Source of the DNA: a virus
Reading direction: 5' to 3' (one strand)
Length of the DNA: 41,935 bases
IMG/VR virus record: IMGVR_UViG_3300032246_000527
Coordinates: 1 to 41,935 of that record
Position numbers and translations under genes: made by a program. Positions 24,221 through 30,019 of this stretch are shown here, in pieces (position 1 is the first letter of the stretch; the number at the start of each line of letters is the position of its first letter). The notes beneath the pieces were generated by a model. That model was not told where the DNA came from. It saw nothing but the letters and a program-made list of their open reading frames with translations, and made no database searches.

Positions 24221-24423
24221 TATTCATTCTCCAAAATTGTTTTGTTCTGTTGCTCGAACTGGTGACGTAGAAATTCCATCACCACCTGTTGTCCTTGGAG
24301 AATCCTCAGTTTCCCCTCAGAGATGTTTGGATCAGTCGGCACCTTGTTAGGGAAGCGTCTGTCCAGCTCTCTTAGGAGAACTTCAGGAATCTCAGGGAAA
24401 TCATTAGAATAATCTTTAGACAT
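24220..24423 (-). CDS. Conserved small phage protein (67 aa) upstream of gp7.3-like gene
   Basis: Start ATG 24423. Pattern P-E-I-P-E-V-L-L-R-E-L-D-R-R-F-P then L-Q-G-Q-Q-V-V-M-E-F-L-R-H-Q-F-E-Q-Q-N: two amphipathic helices, likely a helical hairpin. I have seen similar proteins ahead of the portal in T7- and SP6-like phages, where they are minor virion proteins; the name is uncertain. It is the first gene after the late promoter at 24439, so it belongs to the late regulon. Confidence 0.78.
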   Translation of the reverse strand: MSKDYSNDFPEIPEVLLRELDRRFPNKVPTDPNISEGKLRILQGQQVVMEFLRHQFEQQNKTILENE

Positions 24424-24438
24424 ATAACCTTTTTCTGA

Positions 24439-24461
24439 TTATCCACTTGGGCAACCAATGG
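24439..24461 (-). promoter_or_regulatory. Phage RNA polymerase promoter, first late (AAGT) type
   Basis: Minus strand CCATTGGTTGCCC then AAGTGGATAATC. Lies in the 39-base gap between the MazG-like gene and the first virion gene, so it marks the change from DNA metabolism to structural genes. Confidence 0.9.
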
Positions 24462-24462
24462 T

Positions 24463-24777
24463 TCAGCGATAGTCGCCTTCACCTTGGATTGTCCCATCGG
24501 CTTGTCGCTTGGCTACCTTGTCGAGATTGCCTTGGGCAACTTCAGACAGTGTGAATCCGAAGTCCTGAGCCACCACTGCGACACACCACAGGATGTCGCC
24601 CAGTTCTTTCTTGGCCAGCTCCAGATGATCCGGCTTAGGGCCATCACGTTTTGACTTGGCAACGAGACCACACAGCTCACCTACTTCACCGGGAAGGTTC
24701 AGTAAGGCGTACTGCATGGTTGCTGTAGGTATCCTTGAGGCATTACATGCCGCTTGGAATTGATCCATGTCCACCAT
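24463..24777 (-). CDS. MazG-like nucleotide pyrophosphohydrolase
   Basis: 104 residues, start ATG 24777, overlapping by one base the stop of the DUF3310-like gene. An all-alpha NTP pyrophosphatase fold is indicated by LPGEVGELCGLVAKSKRDG (E-x-x-E-like metal ligands) and ELAKKELGDILWCVAVVA (the K-E-L-G-D-I-L-W motif). Such enzymes hydrolyse (d)NTPs to monophosphates; in phages they are proposed to adjust nucleotide pools or to counter the ppGpp response. Small single-domain form. Confidence 0.9.
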   Translation of the reverse strand: MVDMDQFQAACNASRIPTATMQYALLNLPGEVGELCGLVAKSKRDGPKPDHLELAKKELGDILWCVAVVAQDFGFTLSEVAQGNLDKVAKRQADGTIQGEGDYR

Positions 24778-25019
24778 TACAAGAGTCCTTCTGATTTCAG
24801 TTGTTCATAGTTTGCGATGCAGTATTCGAGATAGTGCTTCGCCTTTTCCAAGTCCTGCTTCCCGTTCTTCTCAGGTGCTCTGAGGAGATACTTCAGGACA
24901 TTCCCACGGTGAAACCCAAGCTTCCACGCCCGGATGATGTCCCAAGGCTGGATGGATTTCTGGTAGTGAGTCCCGCCGACTTGGTGAGATGTCACCTGTT
25001 TGATGACAGTTTCATTCAT
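24777..25019 (-). CDS. DUF3310-like nucleotide metabolism protein (80 aa)
   Basis: The sequence shows the DUF3310 signature: VGGTHYQ near residue 15, I-Q-P-W-D-I-I, F-H-R-G-N-V-L-K-Y-L-L-R and the helix D-L-E-K-A-K-H-Y-L-E. This domain is small, often fused or next to MazG-like or kinase genes in phages, as here. Biochemical role unproven; substrate-like residues H/Y/R suggest nucleotide binding. Start ATG 25019 overlaps the previous stop by 4 bases. Confidence 0.9.
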   Translation of the reverse strand: MNETVIKQVTSHQVGGTHYQKSIQPWDIIRAWKLGFHRGNVLKYLLRAPEKNGKQDLEKAKHYLEYCIANYEQLKSEGLL

Positions 25020-25261
25020 AAGTTCTCCTTAGTTACCACCTTGACGATCTCCTTAGGCAAGTACGCTTGCTTACGGAAAATCCCCGGTGTGATTGTCGGA
25101 ATCTCCACAGTGACAAAGCACTCGGAGGTCAGGCTTGGGGTGAACCGTTCGATTGTCCCAACGAACAACTCAGCGTGTGTGCGCTGCTTGAACGGTACAG
25201 CAACCGTGTCACCCACCTTCAGCTCGTTGCCTACCTTATCGATTACAGTGTTGGTTCCCAT
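25016..25261 (-). CDS. Hypothetical small beta-barrel-like protein (81 aa)
   Basis: Start ATG 25261, inside the last codons of the exonuclease gene. The pattern L-K-V-G-D-T-V-A-V-P-F, a following basic loop and alternating V/I residues suggest an SH3-like barrel such as those that bind nucleic acid, but no specific family can be named. It ends with the ATGA overlap to the DUF3310-like gene, so it is part of the same translational unit. Confidence 0.72.
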   Translation of the reverse strand: MGTNTVIDKVGNELKVGDTVAVPFKQRTHAELFVGTIERFTPSLTSECFVTVEIPTITPGIFRKQAYLPKEIVKVVTKENL

Positions 25262-26019
25262 AGTTTCACCTGTTTAGTTTGGAAGTCATAATCACACGCT
25301 TGGCAGATACGAGCGACACGCGCCTGTACCAGAGCTTCCTCTTCACCAAGCCCTGCTTTCTTGAACGCGGCCAACACGTGCTGCCAGTAGATTGCCTGAA
25401 GTTGTCCTCGGTTAGCCCACGGAGTACCTTCTTCGAGAGCCGCTTTGAGAATCTTCTCGGCACCCTTAGGGCCAACTCCGGGACACCCTGAGTAACCGTC
25501 AGTCGCATCGCCCATCAACGTCTGGTACATATGCCAGTAGTCGGCGTTGTGTTCGGTGATCTCGTAGAACTCCTTGGTCTTGAAGTTGTAGTGACGACCG
25601 GGGATTGTCTTGAAGTCCTTGTCCAGACTGCAGATGATTGTCTTACCGACATTCACCTTCATGGTCTGCAGAATCCCAAGACAGTCATCGCCTTCCAATG
25701 GGGTTCGTAAGAATGCTCCTTGGGCAACCGCACGATCACGGAGGTGCTTCAGCAGCAGGGGTTTCTTGGAGGGGTCACGGTTCTGCTTGTAGGTAGGCAA
25801 GATGTCGTTACGCCAGTTGGCACCTTCAGTAACAGCAAGTTTGACTTCGGTTGCCTCTACTGCCTCCGCGATTTTTTCCACCAGAGCATCAAAGGCACGT
25901 TCAGCTTCGCTTTCTTCAGCGTGGGTAGTCCAGATACCATCGCCCCAGTCGATAGTCTTTTGAGCACCGACAGCCGCTTGGTAAGCGAGGATGTCAGCGT
26001 CGATCAAAGCGATAGTCAT
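25243..26019 (-). CDS. gp6: 5'-3' exonuclease (flap nuclease family)
   Basis: 258 residues (T7 gp6: 300). It should remove RNA primers and degrade host DNA for nucleotides. Metal-binding acidic residues appear in IDADILAY (N-terminus), EGDDCLG, C-S-L-D-K-D-F and GDATDGYSGCPGVGPKGAEKIL, the last being the helix-hairpin-helix common to FEN/Pol I-type exonucleases. Order after DNA polymerase is as in T7, with three small genes between. Confidence 0.94.
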   Translation of the reverse strand: MTIALIDADILAYQAAVGAQKTIDWGDGIWTTHAEESEAERAFDALVEKIAEAVEATEVKLAVTEGANWRNDILPTYKQNRDPSKKPLLLKHLRDRAVAQGAFLRTPLEGDDCLGILQTMKVNVGKTIICSLDKDFKTIPGRHYNFKTKEFYEITEHNADYWHMYQTLMGDATDGYSGCPGVGPKGAEKILKAALEEGTPWANRGQLQAIYWQHVLAAFKKAGLGEEEALVQARVARICQACDYDFQTKQVKLWEPTL

Positions 26020-26222
26020 ACGGCCTCCTTTTCGTGTATCCAGATGAACTCCAGCGTCCGGTGTGCGGGATTAGTAAAATATTTGTAGCGGGAAACTGTC
26101 TCCAACCACACAGTTGATCCATCGGTAAGCCGTACCGGATACCAAGCAAACCAGCGTTCTGTTTTACTTTCCTCAGCCCGAATGAATGCTTCTCGTTCTT
26201 TCTGAGTCATCTCCAGCTTCAT
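26016..26222 (-). CDS. Hypothetical small protein (68 aa)
   Basis: Start ATG 26222 with AAGGAGACC upstream; ends with an ATGA overlap to the exonuclease start. N-terminal basic/acidic helix (KLEMTQKEREAFIRAEES), then R-W-F-A-W-Y-P-V-R-L and a V-W-L-E-T-V-S-R-Y-K-Y-F strand pattern. Not recognised. The coupled position suggests a function linked to the exonuclease or peptidase neighbours. Confidence 0.72.
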   Translation of the reverse strand: MKLEMTQKEREAFIRAEESKTERWFAWYPVRLTDGSTVWLETVSRYKYFTNPAHRTLEFIWIHEKEAV

Positions 26223-26584
26223 ACGGTCTCCTTAGGAATCCACCGGTCAGCCTGAGCAGCTTCGATGTACTCAAACAGGTGTTGGTTGTTGAACAGCAGG
26301 TGGGTCATCAGGGTTGCTGTGCGGGTAACTACAGACTCCTCGTCACGAGGCCCTTCGCCCAAGCGGGATACCGGATAGGCAGCGTGGAGCATCTCGTGGA
26401 TCAGGGTGTCCACTTCACACACGGCGGTCTGGTCAGGGTTGATAAAAATGGAACGTGCGTTGTAATCGCAAAGGCCCAACACAGGGACGCCATCATCATC
26501 GTGCAGCCCTTCGTAATAATGTACAGCAAAGACCTGACCCAGTACATGCACTTGGGTCGGCCTCAGTTTAATGTAGTCGCTCAT
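26219..26584 (-). CDS. Putative zincin-type metallopeptidase (121 aa)
   Basis: Start ATG 26584, overlapping the stop of the gene before it (ATGA). The motif T-L-I-H-E-M-L-H-A-A-Y carries HExxH at His63, Glu64, His67, the zinc and catalytic residues of metallopeptidases. A third ligand is not certain; residues E-E-S-V-V-T-R-T about 20 positions later fit the E-x-x-x-x-x-T pattern of minimal zincins. T7 has no equivalent. Substrate unknown; could act on a host protein. Single domain without signal peptide, so cytoplasmic. Confidence 0.75.
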   Translation of the reverse strand: MSDYIKLRPTQVHVLGQVFAVHYYEGLHDDDGVPVLGLCDYNARSIFINPDQTAVCEVDTLIHEMLHAAYPVSRLGEGPRDEESVVTRTATLMTHLLFNNQHLFEYIEAAQADRWIPKETV

Positions 26585-26784
26585 ACAAGGCCTTCGTCGT
26601 GTAACCTCTGGAGTCCCGCTAAGGTGATCCTCCACTGCTTTCCGTGGACACCGGGAGACTCTTGGGTAGTTATTAAATTGAGCGAGGCCAACTTCGCCAC
26701 GTTCTGTGCTTCTCGTCGTGCGAGTTCGCTTTGCAAATAGAACGGACGAAGGTACGCCTCTTGGAGTACCTCTAAGAATTTCAT
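26581..26784 (-). CDS. Small winged-helix-like protein (67 aa)
   Basis: I choose ATG 26784, 8 bases after the DNA polymerase stop; a longer frame reaches into the polymerase gene without a good site. Sequence MKFLEVLQEAYLRPFYLQSELARREAQN ... L-A-S-L-N-L-I-T-T-Q ... W-R-I-T-L-A-G-L-Q-R-L has the order helix, helix-turn-helix, strand-wing of MarR/ArsR-like winged helices. Likely DNA-binding, target unknown. Ends with the overlap to the metallopeptidase gene. Confidence 0.7.
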   Translation of the reverse strand: MKFLEVLQEAYLRPFYLQSELARREAQNVAKLASLNLITTQESPGVHGKQWRITLAGLQRLHDEGLV

Positions 26785-26791
26785 TTGAATC

Positions 26792-28648
26792 CTAATGGGT
26801 TTGAGACCAGTTGAGCCCGATCTTTGCTTCACCGGCCAATGGACATCTGAAGTTAAAATATTCACCAGCCTTGGTGACTGCCTCTGTTGCTAATCTAGCG
26901 ATAACTTCGGCTATCTCCGGCGTACGTGCTGCTATCTGGGCCTCATCGTGCACCCACGCACAGAAACAGTAATCGCCGTTCCATCCGTGTCTTAGGCCTG
27001 ATTGTTGTAAATCCCGTTCCAGAATCACCAACCACTGCTTACAGACCAGCGCACCGGCTGATTGAAGGAGTGTGTTGAGTGCTGCGTGAGATGACCGGAC
27101 GTGTAACTGGCGACCATCAAGGCCAACCAGATAGCCACGCTTGGATGCCGCTTTGACCGCATCGACCAACTTGCCGAGAGCCGGGAGAGACTTCAGGAAT
27201 TTCTTCTTGAGCTTCTTACCTTGTACTGCATCGCCGTTTACGATTGATCCGATCTTTTCATCACCGGCTCCGTAAAGGAAAGCGTAGATGAATGTCTTCG
27301 CGTTGTTGCGGGTTGGCAGTCCTGCAGCCTGTTGGTTAGCTGTGTGGATGTCCCCGTTCAGCAATACATTGCCATACTCACCACCATCATACCGCGCCAT
27401 AAAGTGTGCAAGACAGCGCAGCTCAAGCCCAGAAGCATCAGCACCCACAAGATTAGACCAGCCCACTGGAATCCCAAAAAGCTCACGACACTCGTGACCA
27501 TAAGGAGAAGCAGAAGACGGTACTTGGGCAATGTTAGGGAAAGCGTGAGTTGCTCTTCCAGTGACAGCACCATTCGGGTTAATTGACCCATGAATCTTTC
27601 CTTTCTTAACAAGTTTGAGCCACGCTTGGTCTCCCTCAGCTAACTGAGAGATTCGCTTGGCAACCAGAAGATACTCCGTGAGAACCTTACAAGGTGGATA
27701 GGTGAGACCAGCGAGAACCGTTTCGTCCACCTTAGGCTTCCCGCCTTCAGTGAACACCGAAGGAGTCCAGCCGTAGAGGTTCGTAAGACGATCCGCGATG
27801 TGATCTCTGGAAGCCGGGTTGAAATCCACGGTCTTCCACTTTTCAACGGGGACACCGGCCACATAACCCAACTTCTTATTGTCCCGCTTGGGGATGAAGT
27901 CTGGGAGTCGAACCTGCCATGAACCGAAGAAGTCCTTCAGTTCCTGCTCCAGTTCTAACCGGCGCTGTGCCAGCTTTGCGTAGAGTGCTCCGGCCTTCTG
28001 CTCGTTGAACTCAAAGCCGTTGCGCATCTGCTGTGCCATGATCCAAGCAACGTTGTGCTCAAGTTCAATGGCCTGTTCGGAATAACTTTTGGCTACCAGC
28101 TTGTCGTACAGAGCATCAGTGACAACCACGTCCTGATCGTTGTAGTCGAACATTTCAACGGATAGTTCCCACCACTCCATACCGGGGACATAGGCTTCAC
28201 CCATGCGTTCCTTGAACTCGTCAACGTACTCACCCTTCATGAGACCCAAGCGATATCCATAGGCTTCCAAGGAGTGAGACCCGAAGAGTCTTCCGGGCAG
28301 CTTTCCTTTCTTCAGCAGCGCCGTGTCTGAGTCCTTGATGTGGGAGTAGATCAGACGACCCATGACCAGCGTATCGCGGACTTTGGATGTGTCTATGGAG
28401 AACCACGGGTACAACTTCTGAATCACTGGGATGTCGTAAGACACAACGTTGTGTCCTACCAGAACATCACATTCCATCAGGTGCTCAATGCCTTGTTCAA
28501 TTGTACCATGAATGTTGCGGCCTAAGATTTGGCGCGAAGCGTACCGGAAGTATTCACCGGTCTCTTTGTCCTTGATGACCAAGCAATGAATTTTTGTAAC
28601 AGTGTCTAGAAGCCCATCGGATTCCAGATCGAAAATTAGAGTAGTCAA
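26792..28648 (-). CDS. gp5: DNA polymerase (family A, T7 type)
   Basis: 618 residues with 3'-5' exonuclease (FDLESDG, Asp7/Glu9) and polymerase motifs A (ADASGLELRCLAHFMARYD), B (RNNAKTFIYAFLYGAGDEKIG) and C (WVHDE, residues 565-569). It starts at TTG 28648 behind a strong GGGAGGA; no ATG is in frame nearby. It is shorter than T7 gp5 (704). The segment from GSW to F-N-P-A-S-R-D-H-I is about 38 residues shorter than the T7 stretch that holds the thioredoxin-binding loop, so host thioredoxin is probably not used as clamp. Stop codon is TAG. Confidence 0.96.
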   Translation of the reverse strand: MTTLIFDLESDGLLDTVTKIHCLVIKDKETGEYFRYASRQILGRNIHGTIEQGIEHLMECDVLVGHNVVSYDIPVIQKLYPWFSIDTSKVRDTLVMGRLIYSHIKDSDTALLKKGKLPGRLFGSHSLEAYGYRLGLMKGEYVDEFKERMGEAYVPGMEWWELSVEMFDYNDQDVVVTDALYDKLVAKSYSEQAIELEHNVAWIMAQQMRNGFEFNEQKAGALYAKLAQRRLELEQELKDFFGSWQVRLPDFIPKRDNKKLGYVAGVPVEKWKTVDFNPASRDHIADRLTNLYGWTPSVFTEGGKPKVDETVLAGLTYPPCKVLTEYLLVAKRISQLAEGDQAWLKLVKKGKIHGSINPNGAVTGRATHAFPNIAQVPSSASPYGHECRELFGIPVGWSNLVGADASGLELRCLAHFMARYDGGEYGNVLLNGDIHTANQQAAGLPTRNNAKTFIYAFLYGAGDEKIGSIVNGDAVQGKKLKKKFLKSLPALGKLVDAVKAASKRGYLVGLDGRQLHVRSSHAALNTLLQSAGALVCKQWLVILERDLQQSGLRHGWNGDYCFCAWVHDEAQIAARTPEIAEVIARLATEAVTKAGEYFNFRCPLAGEAKIGLNWSQTH

Positions 28649-28658
28649 AAGTCCTCCC

Positions 28659-29084
28659 TCACGAGTGACGTTGTAAATAGGTGATAGCCTCGGACAAGAC
28701 TTCAGGGTTTTCTTTGAAGTGTCCGATACCGGCGTTACAGTTATGACAAAGAAGGCTCCGAACCTTTCCTGTCGTGTGGCAGTGATCCACGGAGAGGCGC
28801 TTCGCTACGGTCTCCGGCCTTTGACAAATGGCGCATTTTCCTCCCTGTTCATCGAACATTTTTTGGTATTGTTCCACGGTCATCCCGTAGCGTTGCTTAA
28901 GGTATGATTTTAGGGAGGCTCTAGAATGCGCCTCTTTTGTTGACTGGTTAGTTTGGTAACGAAGCAAATTCTCCTTTGAGCGGCACATCCGGCAGTCATT
29001 GCGGAGTTTTCCTGTATCTGCCCTCCGCTGAAATTCCGCTTCTGTTTTATGCTCTCCGCATTTTGAGCATTGTTTTAATTCCAT
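28659..29084 (-). CDS. Free-standing endonuclease VII/HNH-type homing endonuclease
   Basis: 141 residues from ATG 29084; an earlier TTG adds two residues. N-terminal zinc pair CSKC (about residues 6-9) and CRMC, then GGKCAICQRP, LSVDHCHTTGKVRSLLCHNCNAGIG. This is the same family as the capsid intron protein but clearly divergent. No intron core motifs surround it. It sits directly between a terminator hairpin and the DNA polymerase gene, without an obvious ribosome-binding site, as is common for homing genes inserted near replication genes. Confidence 0.87.
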   Translation of the reverse strand: MELKQCSKCGEHKTEAEFQRRADTGKLRNDCRMCRSKENLLRYQTNQSTKEAHSRASLKSYLKQRYGMTVEQYQKMFDEQGGKCAICQRPETVAKRLSVDHCHTTGKVRSLLCHNCNAGIGHFKENPEVLSEAITYLQRHS

Positions 29085-29087
29085 AGG

Positions 29088-29113
29088 CAAAAAGGCCCAC
29101 CCGAAGGTGAGCC
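29088..29113 (-). terminator. Terminator hairpin upstream of the endonuclease gene
   Basis: Minus strand GGCTCACC-TTCG-GGTGGGCC followed by TTTTTG: an 8-bp GC-rich stem with one G.U pair, a UUCG loop and a T run that ends only a few bases before the next start codon. Confidence 0.8.
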
Positions 29114-29122
29114 GGTTGTAAA

Positions 29123-29224
29123 TTAGTGGATGGTGCAGAAGTGCATCGCTACGAGAAACACAAAGACTATTGCAAAGAGCATCCCGAAGAATCCTATGAG
29201 GAGACTGAAGAAGAATGAGAGCAC
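29123..29224 (-). CDS. Tiny membrane protein (33 aa)
   Basis: Starts at GTG 29224 with GGAGGAGA upstream, inside the end of the preceding small gene. Nearly all hydrophobic: V-L-S-F-F-F-S-L-L-I-G-F-F-G-M-L-F-A-I-V-F-V, ending with M-H-F-C-T-I-H. One membrane span. Stop lies just before a terminator. Too short for ordinary gene callers. Could act with the 41-residue neighbour; role unknown. Confidence 0.65.
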   Translation of the reverse strand: MLSFFFSLLIGFFGMLFAIVFVFLVAMHFCTIH

Positions 29225-29226
29225 TC

Positions 29227-29352
29227 TCAGTCTCCTCCGCAGATTAGTTTCTGTGCCACCCAGAGTACAAAGACAAGGCTGAGGCCAATAGCAGCAAAGA
29301 ACGAAAACAGAATTGCAAACAAAGCAGCCGCGACTGCGATAGCATCAATCAT
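29227..29352 (-). CDS. Tiny membrane protein (41 aa)
   Basis: Start ATG 29352, three bases after the stop of the gene before it (coupled). M-I-D-A-I-A-V-A-A-A-L-F-A-I-L-F-S-F-F-A-A-I-G-L then S-L-V-F-V-L-W-V-A-Q-K-L: one long or two short membrane spans with a polar C-terminus (CGGD). Its last codons contain the GGAGGAGA ribosome-binding site for the 33-residue gene. Possible lysis or membrane-function pair. Confidence 0.7.
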   Translation of the reverse strand: MIDAIAVAAALFAILFSFFAAIGLSLVFVLWVAQKLICGGD

Positions 29353-29355
29353 AGA

Positions 29356-29565
29356 TCACCCCATGACATAACGAGCGTATCGCTGCTTGGTCATCCGGTG
29401 CTTCTTATTGATGGTCACAATGTTGTACCCGGCAGCGCGCAGTTCCTGAATGCGTTTGGCCAGACACTGAATGGCGTGATCCAGCATGGCTTCGCGCTGT
29501 GTGATGCTCCCGCACTCCTCAATGTGGCGCAGCACAGCAATCGCCTGTGGTGTAAGTTTAGTCAT
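29356..29565 (-). CDS. Helix-turn-helix protein (69 aa)
   Basis: I choose ATG 29565, with AAGGAGAGTTCTA just upstream; a longer frame starts inside the GIY-YIG gene. Sequence L-T-P-Q-A-I-A-V-L-R-H-I-E-E-C-G-S-I-T-Q with R-E-A-M-L-D-H-A-I-Q-C-L-A-K-R-I-Q-E-L-R-A-A-G-Y-N-I is the winged-helix arrangement of small phage and prophage regulators (similar to the HTH_39-type family). The basic C-terminal tail supports DNA binding. Regulatory target unknown. Confidence 0.8.
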   Translation of the reverse strand: MTKLTPQAIAVLRHIEECGSITQREAMLDHAIQCLAKRIQELRAAGYNIVTINKKHRMTKQRYARYVMG

Positions 29566-29576
29566 TAGAACTCTCC

Positions 29577-30017
29577 TTAAGTTATATGTGCCCAAGAAAT
29601 ACCGGTCACCGCCTTGCGGACTGTTGAGTAGGTAACCCCGTATTTTCTTCCTATTGCCCTCAGACTGAGGCCGGTCTCTGCTCGCATTTTCCTGACAAGA
29701 TCGTCAGAAAGAACTGCTTGTTTGTTTTTCTCTCCACGCCCTGCATTCGCTGCGGAGACTCCCTGCTGATTAAACAGGGGTTTTAACTGTTTGATGAGGC
29801 GCAGTTCCAGTGCAGACGCCTCGTCATCAGTGAGTCCTCCAGCAACAACTATCCCATAATCTGTTGGGCTGTATCCCATGTTGGATAAGTTTCGCAGGAA
29901 CTTCGCGTGAAGAGGGTCTCTTCGAGATAGTGACCATGCTCTCTCATGGCGACCTTTGCCGATGTACACAACCTCAGCTGTTACTGGGTTTATATGCGCG
30001 TACACATATTGGTTCAT
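29577..30017 (-). CDS. GIY-YIG homing endonuclease with C-terminal DNA-binding helix
   Basis: 146 residues from ATG 30017, just after the primase-helicase stop. The N-terminus YVYAHINPVTAEVVYIGKGRHERAW is a GIY-YIG-type core (Y-x-Y ... V-Y-I-G-K-G-x-x-x-R). A conserved Glu and N follow (A-L-E-L-R-L-I-K, N-Q-Q-G). The last 45 residues (SDDLVRKMRAETGLSLRAIGRKYGVTYSTVRKAVTG) form a helix-turn-helix of the kind found in homing enzymes. Inserted between helicase and polymerase genes. Confidence 0.88.
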   Translation of the reverse strand: MNQYVYAHINPVTAEVVYIGKGRHERAWSLSRRDPLHAKFLRNLSNMGYSPTDYGIVVAGGLTDDEASALELRLIKQLKPLFNQQGVSAANAGRGEKNKQAVLSDDLVRKMRAETGLSLRAIGRKYGVTYSTVRKAVTGISWAHIT

Positions 30018-30019
30018 AT

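Noticed and set aside
25706-25728. TTGGGCAAC match inside the exonuclease gene, and similar ones in the MazG-like (about 24530) and DNA polymerase (about 27525) genes
   Set aside because: Only 9-12 bases of the promoter match; the ATAGG part and the start-site part are not conserved.
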